Assembly (NCBI GenBank): GCA_963693365.1
Contig: CAVNZM010000006.1
Location: 8,556,001 to 8,620,000 of the forward strand
Origin: Amoebidium appalachense
Taxonomy: Eukaryota > Ichthyosporea
DNA length: 64,000 bases
Reading direction: 5' to 3'
The notes under the pieces are model-generated. The model was not told the origin of the DNA and did not search any database. It saw only the letters and a list, made by a program, of their open reading frames with translations. The position numbers and the translations under genes are program-made. The number at the start of each line of letters is the position of its first letter. The first letter of the stretch is position 1. This document shows, one piece after another, positions 58,669 to 64,000 of this stretch.

Positions 58669-59229
58669 GTCGTTTGTGTCAAAATCTATATATGTCATCC
58701 AATCAGATCTCGTTTGTATTTTCCCAAATATAGTAACTTACATTCCTTTCCCATTCCTTTCTCACGACGTAGCATTGTGCCATGTTCTCCAACTATTAGG
58801 AATAATTATATTTAGACGTGTTATGTTAAGAACATGTATAAATGTATGTTGTGAACTAATAGTTACATAAGTGGTTTCATTTTGTTAAATGTTTCCGTGC
58901 TTTTATTAGAAGTTTCTTTCATTAGAGGATTGAGTTTTATATTCTATGTGTCGACAGACATTTCGATCGATATATTTTACACTCATAGTTTTCGTCTTTT
59001 TGATTGGAAAATAGAGTTTTCGTACTTTTGATTGGTTTATCGTTTTCACATTCCCAAGTATAAAAGGGACTTCATCTTGGAATAAATATCAAGCAGTCGT
59101 ATTCATTTCCTATGGTTCCAGAAATCGTTCTACCTCTCCGGTTGTGTTTCTCCCGTGTGTCTCTGTGTTGTGTATAACATAACACCCATCTGTGCTCTCT
59201 GCTTCTCCGTTTACCCACACAAAACAACA
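58669..59229 (+). repeat. Copia family-1 LTR, right copy
   Basis: Matches 41968-42541 with deletions of about 7 bases (ATATAAACTTTGAAGC/ATATCAAGC) and 5 bases (GTGAC). It is followed directly by mid-pol sequence. Confidence 0.8.
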
Positions 59230-61264
59230 GATCCCCCCAAACCCGATCTGCCGACATTGGACCCCCCCTCCGACGACGACAACGAAACTCCGTCTGTGGT
59301 CATCTCCCAACCGTCCTGGCACAACCAACCAGCCCCGAACCCGTGCCTCCCCCGAGCCCCCCCCCCCCACTGGCCAACAACCCTTGCTGCCGGCCCCCCC
59401 GTCTGTGCATCAACCTGGCTGACTCCGGTTCGTCCTGGGTCCCCCACCTTCCACTCGGCCTCGAGCAGCCCTGTGGACACCGATACCCCCCTCACCACTG
59501 GTCCTATTCCTGGCTTCCATGCCCCTGTCCCGGCCTACAACACCTCCCCGGCCTCCACCCCCCTCAAGGACCCCCCCAAGCCCAACCTTCGTCGGTCTGC
59601 ACGTCTCACCAAGCCTCCAACGGCACTGGTCAGCATCACAGCACCGACCATCAACATTGACCAACTCCCCAAGGGCATTCAAAAGCTTTGCAACGGTCCC
59701 AACGGTGATGCCGTCATAGCTGCCCTCACCTCCGAGTACCAAGCCTTCATCACCAAGGATGTCTTCACCGTTGTTGAACCCCCCCTGATGCCAACATCAT
59801 CAAGTTCAAGTGGATTGTGACTGAGAAAGTCCTCAACTCAGCCGGTGACACCAAGATCAAGGCTCGTGGTGTTGCAAAGGGCTTCACTCAAGTCTACGGT
59901 GTTGACTACGGTGACACCTCTTCCCCCGTGGTGATGTCCTCCTCCGTCCATGCCCTCCTTGCCATCGGTGTGGACGGCAACCATGAGATTCATCAACTCG
60001 ACGTCTCAACGGCCTTCCTCAACAGTCCTCTTCAAGAAGACATCTACATTGAGCCACCACCTGGCTTCATCACCCCCGGCAACGAGCACAAGGTCTGGAA
60101 ACTCAAGAAGGCACTCTACGGCCTCAAGCAAGCATCACTGGCCTGGTATGAGTACTTCGACAAGGTCCTTCTTGCTCACGGTCTCGAACGCTCCGTTCAG
60201 ATCCAGTGTCTACATCAAGACCTTCCCCAACGGTGACATCATCCTCACTGGCAACAATGTGGACGACGTCATCATCATCTGCACGGCCAACTCTTCCCAC
60301 ACCAAGGATCTAGTACTAGTAACCACATCATGAAGTCAGCTCTCTGCAAGGTCGACCTCCCCGACATCTTCCTCGGCACCCACTGGCAGCTCATCCACAC
60401 CCCCGGTCACCTCAAGCTGCTTCAACAGTCCTACATCAACGACATCGTCAGAGACTTCAACCTCAACGATGCCATGCCCAAGGCTACTCCCATCCCCGTC
60501 GGTACCGTCATCACCATCAACGAGAACAACTCACCACCCATCAAGGTTCCCTACCGTGAACTACTCGGCCGTCTTTTGTGGGTTGCTCGTTGTTCCCGGC
60601 CCGACATCTCATTTGCCATCGGCTACCTCGGTAGATTCAGTGCCAACCCCACCAAACTTGCATGGGAATGTCTGCTCCGTGTAGTTCGGTACCTCATCGG
60701 CACTTCCAACCTCGGCCTTCACTATGACAAGTATGCATCCGACGACAACACCCCCTTGCTGGAGTGTTATTCTGATGCCGACTTTGCCAACTGCCCCAAC
60801 ACCCGTCGTTCAACCACCGGATACGTCATCTTCTTCAAGGGCATACCCATCATCACTGCAAACCCCTGCATTAGAAAATCGTGCCCTACAAAGCACGACG
60901 TGTCACTACTACATGGGTAAAAGCGGCCGGCCGATCGACGAGGCCCGGGGCGCGCGCGCGCGCGATCCGGATGCATCTTGGCCGTGACTCATCATCACGG
61001 CGCACAGGTCTCCGGCGTGCGCACATACGCGCGCACGCGACCACAGACTCTGCACCGATCAAAACAGGCACCGACCTTACCCGTCCCCCCCCCCTCCCCC
61101 CTCCCGTCCCCCCACCCACCCACCCACCCCCACACGTGCACGGCACGACCGCCCCAAGTTTAGGAAGGGGGGGGGGGGGGGAGAGGAGAGGGGAGAAGGG
61201 AGAGAGAAGAGGGGGGGGGGGGGGGGGGGGGGAGAGAGAGAAAAGGGAGAGAGGGGGAGAGAGG

Positions 61265-61319
<55 letters not shown>
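61265..61319. repeat. (GA)n tract within the insertion
   Basis: About 25 GA units in a purine-only stretch that extends from 61165 to 61350. Confidence 0.9.
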
Positions 61320-61328
<9 letters not shown>

Positions 61329-61552
61329 AGAGAGAAGAAAGGGAGAAGAGTGTGTGTATGTGTATGTGTATGTGTATTGTGTGGGTGTGTGTGTGGGGGG
61401 GGGGGTTTTATTGGTGGGAAGGGGGGGGGGGGGGGGAGAGGGAAAGGGAAGAAAGAGAAGAAGGGAAGAGGAAGAGAAGGAGGAAAGGTAGAAAAGAAGG
61501 GCCGGACGAGAAGGGAGAGGAAACATGCAGAAGGGGGCAACGGAGGAGGAGG

Positions 61553-61553
<1 letters not shown>

Positions 61554-61638
<85 letters not shown>
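61554..61638. repeat. (TG)n tract within the insertion
   Basis: About 42 TG units, preceded by purine-rich sequence. Confidence 0.95.
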
Positions 61639-61640
<2 letters not shown>

Positions 61641-63604
61641 ACATGTGACTGTGTGTCATATGAACGTCTACAAACATGTGCATACGTGTACGGACAAACA
61701 CCTACATCTTCTTCTACAAAAATAAACAAACCACACAAAAAGATACGCAAACACATATATGCCACAATACGAAGCAAACCTAACCTTTAAGCACCCCCCC
61801 CCCCCCCCCCCCCCCCCCACTTCACCAGTACCACCCCCTCCCTTCCCCCCCCCTCCCCACCTCTTCCCGTCCGTCCCTTTCCCTCCCATCCCCTACTAAC
61901 ACAACACACACGGGCACACACCATTCTCTACCGCCCGGCTACCAAGCTGCCCTTCAACTTTAAAGCATCACAGCCACCCAGACACAGGCAGGTGCACACA
62001 GGTGTAGAGGGGTGTTTTTGGTGTGTGTGTGTGTGTGTGTGTACGTGTGAGTGATAGTGTGTAGTAAAGTAAGAAAAAAGCAAATTTTATGGATAACGTA
62101 TGGTATTAAGACGTCATGAATTTTAGGCAAGGCTTGGGTACACATTATTATCGTTTCATTATAAAGCCATGAATGCATGCAAAGGAGAGGCATGTCCAAA
62201 GTGCAAAACTCACTGGCCTGAAAATACCTGTATGGGCTCGAATACATGCATACACAAACACAAACACCATAAAAAGACTCCTTCCCGATGCAAGAATGAA
62301 AGCCATGTGTTGAAAAAAAAAAGGGAAGGAGTGAATGAAGAGAAAAGATGAACAGCAGTCCTAAACGAAGATCAAACACTGGCCTTGCAGGCGTGCCAGT
62401 ACAGCGCGAGGGCAGGAAGAGGGTGGAGAGGCGAAGAGGGAGGGAAGGAGGCTGCGGACTTCAGAGTAGGGGCGGGAGGGGGCCGGGGGGGGGGGGGGGG
62501 GGGGGGGGTAAAACTAACCTGCCTGTTGTGGCAAGGAGTGCACACGTCCAGAATTTTCGCCGCCATTTTTAATTAAAAAACATAGAAGGTAGCACGGTTC
62601 GAATTGAACGCAGAAGTAGAGATATTAAAAAAGGGTGTCAAAAAAAACACACCACGTCTTGTATATAACTGACAAACGATATGAACTTCGAGAACAACAG
62701 GAGTGGACTTATGACAAAGGAAAGGAAGTTCTCCCCGGCAGATGACCTGGTTGTAAAGGAAATAATGACTCTATGTTACAACCTCTGTTGCAATGACAAA
62801 GTTGACAGAGCGGCGCACGCAGTTTGACTACGGTAGCGTGCGCGAAACTTAGACTCCTTGCGTGCTTGCTCTTGGTCACGCACATTCACCTGCACTAATC
62901 GTTGCCGACTGGCACGTGTCAGTTCAAGCATCAAAGGATGTGTGCCTCGATCGCATTCCTGGGTGCGGCCCAAACCAATCAAGTGCTAGCCCGCAGGTGC
63001 GTGTGGTTCAGCCCAAACATACGAGGCTCACGATCCACGATTCCCCGCGGATCGCACCCGAAATATCGGTGCAGTGTAGGACCGCACGCCGCATGGGCAA
63101 CATTCCTGCAGAAGCAAAACACATTCCACAAAAAATCGGTGAAAATCGTCCATCGGCCGGCCCTACCAGTTCATAATGTAACCCGGTCGTCACTCGTAGG
63201 TACCTACTTTCCTATAGCGGGACTGGCAGTGTCACATGGTATTCGAGCTACAATCCATCACGGCAACATCCACCACCGAGGCTGAGCTTCTGGCCATCAA
63301 TGCTGCTGTTCAAAACGTCATCTGGCACCGTGATCTCCTCCGTGAACTCGGCTACCCGATGACCGACCCCACCCCTGTCTACTGTGACAACCAGTCCACC
63401 ATTGCCCTCCTGCACACCAACAGCATCAAGCACCGGACCAAACACATTGCCGTCCGGTACCACAACACGAAGGACTACATCAAGAGTGGGGATGTGGTCG
63501 TCACCTACGTGTCCACCAAAGACAACGTGGCTGACATCTTCACCAAGCCCCTGCCCGGGCCCTCCCACGAGCAGCACCGTGCTTCCCTCAGTTATCGTGA
63601 CTGA

Positions 63605-64000
63605 GTGTGCCCCCCCCCCCCCCCCCCCCCCCCCCGGTTCATCTACAGTGGTCTTCAAGTAGGTTGGGGCCCTGGCCAGTGGTCTACACATCACCGTGTA
63701 GAGACACCTCCCAACGAAAGTCTACTGCTGTCTTCATCGATCTTCAGTGTGTGCATCTTCAGTGGGGACTTCTTCTCCACCATCCGTCGTTTATTTATAT
63801 ACCATCATATATATTGGTTTTCTTTTATATTCGATTTATATATCTGTCGAACTGGGATGGCGTCCCAGTATAAATAATTATCTATGGCCATTGCGTGCTG
63901 TTGACTGCCAGTCTAAACCTAGTCCTCGGGATGCTCATTCCCCGTGTCTTAACTGTTGACCACCAGTCTATAAATCAGTCCACAAGATGTTCATGCCTTT
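63605..64000. other. 3' flank of copia copy B
   Basis: A poly(C) run (63610-63636) follows the RNase H stop, as it does after copy A (52246-52266). AT-rich sequence then follows with CAGTGGGGACTTCTTC near 63760, possibly a polypurine tract. No family-1 LTR appears before the window ends. Confidence 0.5.

Larger units (their letters stand above)
60854..63231. mobile_element. 2.38-kb insertion with CACTG/CAGTG ends (CACTA-like, non-autonomous)
   Basis: The insertion splits copia copy B RNase H. Its ends are CACTGCAAACCCC and GGGACTGGCAGTG, which pair as a short inverted repeat (CACTGC/GCAGTG). A TCA at 60850-60852 and another at 63232-63234 flank it where the intact copy has one TCA, consistent with a 3-bp target duplication plus one extra T on the left. 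CACTA elements have such ends and 2-3-bp duplications. A GGCCGGCCGAT motif near 60925 recurs inverted near 63156. No transposase is seen; inside are poly(G), (GA)n, (TG)n and poly(C). Confidence 0.5.
59230..63604 (+). pseudogene. Copia family-1 pol, copy B: gag, protease and integrase missing
   Basis: LTR sequence joins directly to pol at GATCCCCCCAAACCCGATCT, equivalent to position ~45000 in copy A. RT pieces follow: LDVSTAFLNSPL, ALYGLKQASLAWYE and NVDD (at 60253; Asn replaces the Tyr of YVDD). Frameshifts lie near 59790, 60190 and 60310. RNase H begins ECYSDADFANCPNTRRSTTG, is cut by the insertion at 60854-63231, and resumes SITATSTTEAELLAINAAVQ, ending at TGA 63604. It is about as decayed as copy A but lacks the DIRS-like insertion. 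Confidence 0.85.

Overview
This is a gene-sparse, repeat-rich stretch of nuclear DNA from a eukaryote. The genes have many introns with GT-AG borders and matching phases. Introns run from a few hundred bases to about 2 kb and are packed with poly(C) runs, (CA)n, (TG)n and (CT)n. There are no operons, rRNA genes or recognisable tRNA genes. The lineage cannot be fixed from the sequence. An F1-ATPase inhibitor (IF1), an MSS51-like MYND protein and a class-E/cAMP-receptor-like 7TM protein together would suit a unicellular opisthokont or related protist; this is a guess.

Region 1-5.4 kb: the 3' half of a seven-transmembrane receptor gene (TM5 to TM7 and an acidic tail). Region 5.4-9.5 kb: mostly non-coding, with one doubtful ORF (6.8-7.3 kb) and one single-exon orphan membrane protein on the minus strand (8128-8733). 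Region 9.6-14.3 kb: a decayed non-LTR retrotransposon with tandem 5' monomers. It ends about 150 bp before the start codon of a four-exon 3-beta-HSD/sterol-decarboxylase-type short-chain dehydrogenase gene (14454-19836, 485 aa). Region 20.5-21.5 kb: a duplicated ~346 bp non-coding segment. Region 22.4-25.1 kb: a three-exon IF1 gene (76 aa). Region 26.5-34.9 kb: an eight-exon gene for a 492-aa protein with two MYND zinc fingers and an MSS51-like C-terminal domain; its first exon carries only seven coding bases. I rebuilt the HSD, IF1 and MYND genes exon by exon, and every phase closes.

Region 35.5-64 kb is a graveyard of nested mobile elements. It holds a decayed tyrosine-recombinase element between direct repeats (35.5-37.5 kb). 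A gag fragment of an LTR element is cut by the LTR of Ty1/copia family 1 (41.97 kb). That family-1 copy is itself split at 45.19 kb by a DIRS/Ngaro-type tyrosine-recombinase retrotransposon on the minus strand. Next comes a young, apparently intact family-2 copia element (52284-57999) whose 3' LTR runs on into a truncated second copy. Then follows another family-1 LTR joined to a gag-less family-1 copy, which is interrupted by a 2.4-kb insertion with CACTA-like ends.

The most interesting signals are a dispersed, apparently SINE-like repeat family that ends in poly(C), often followed by poly(A), inside gene introns, and a ~246-bp duplication of target sequence on both sides of the DIRS-like element. 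No prokaryotic-style defence system, CRISPR array or gene cluster is visible.
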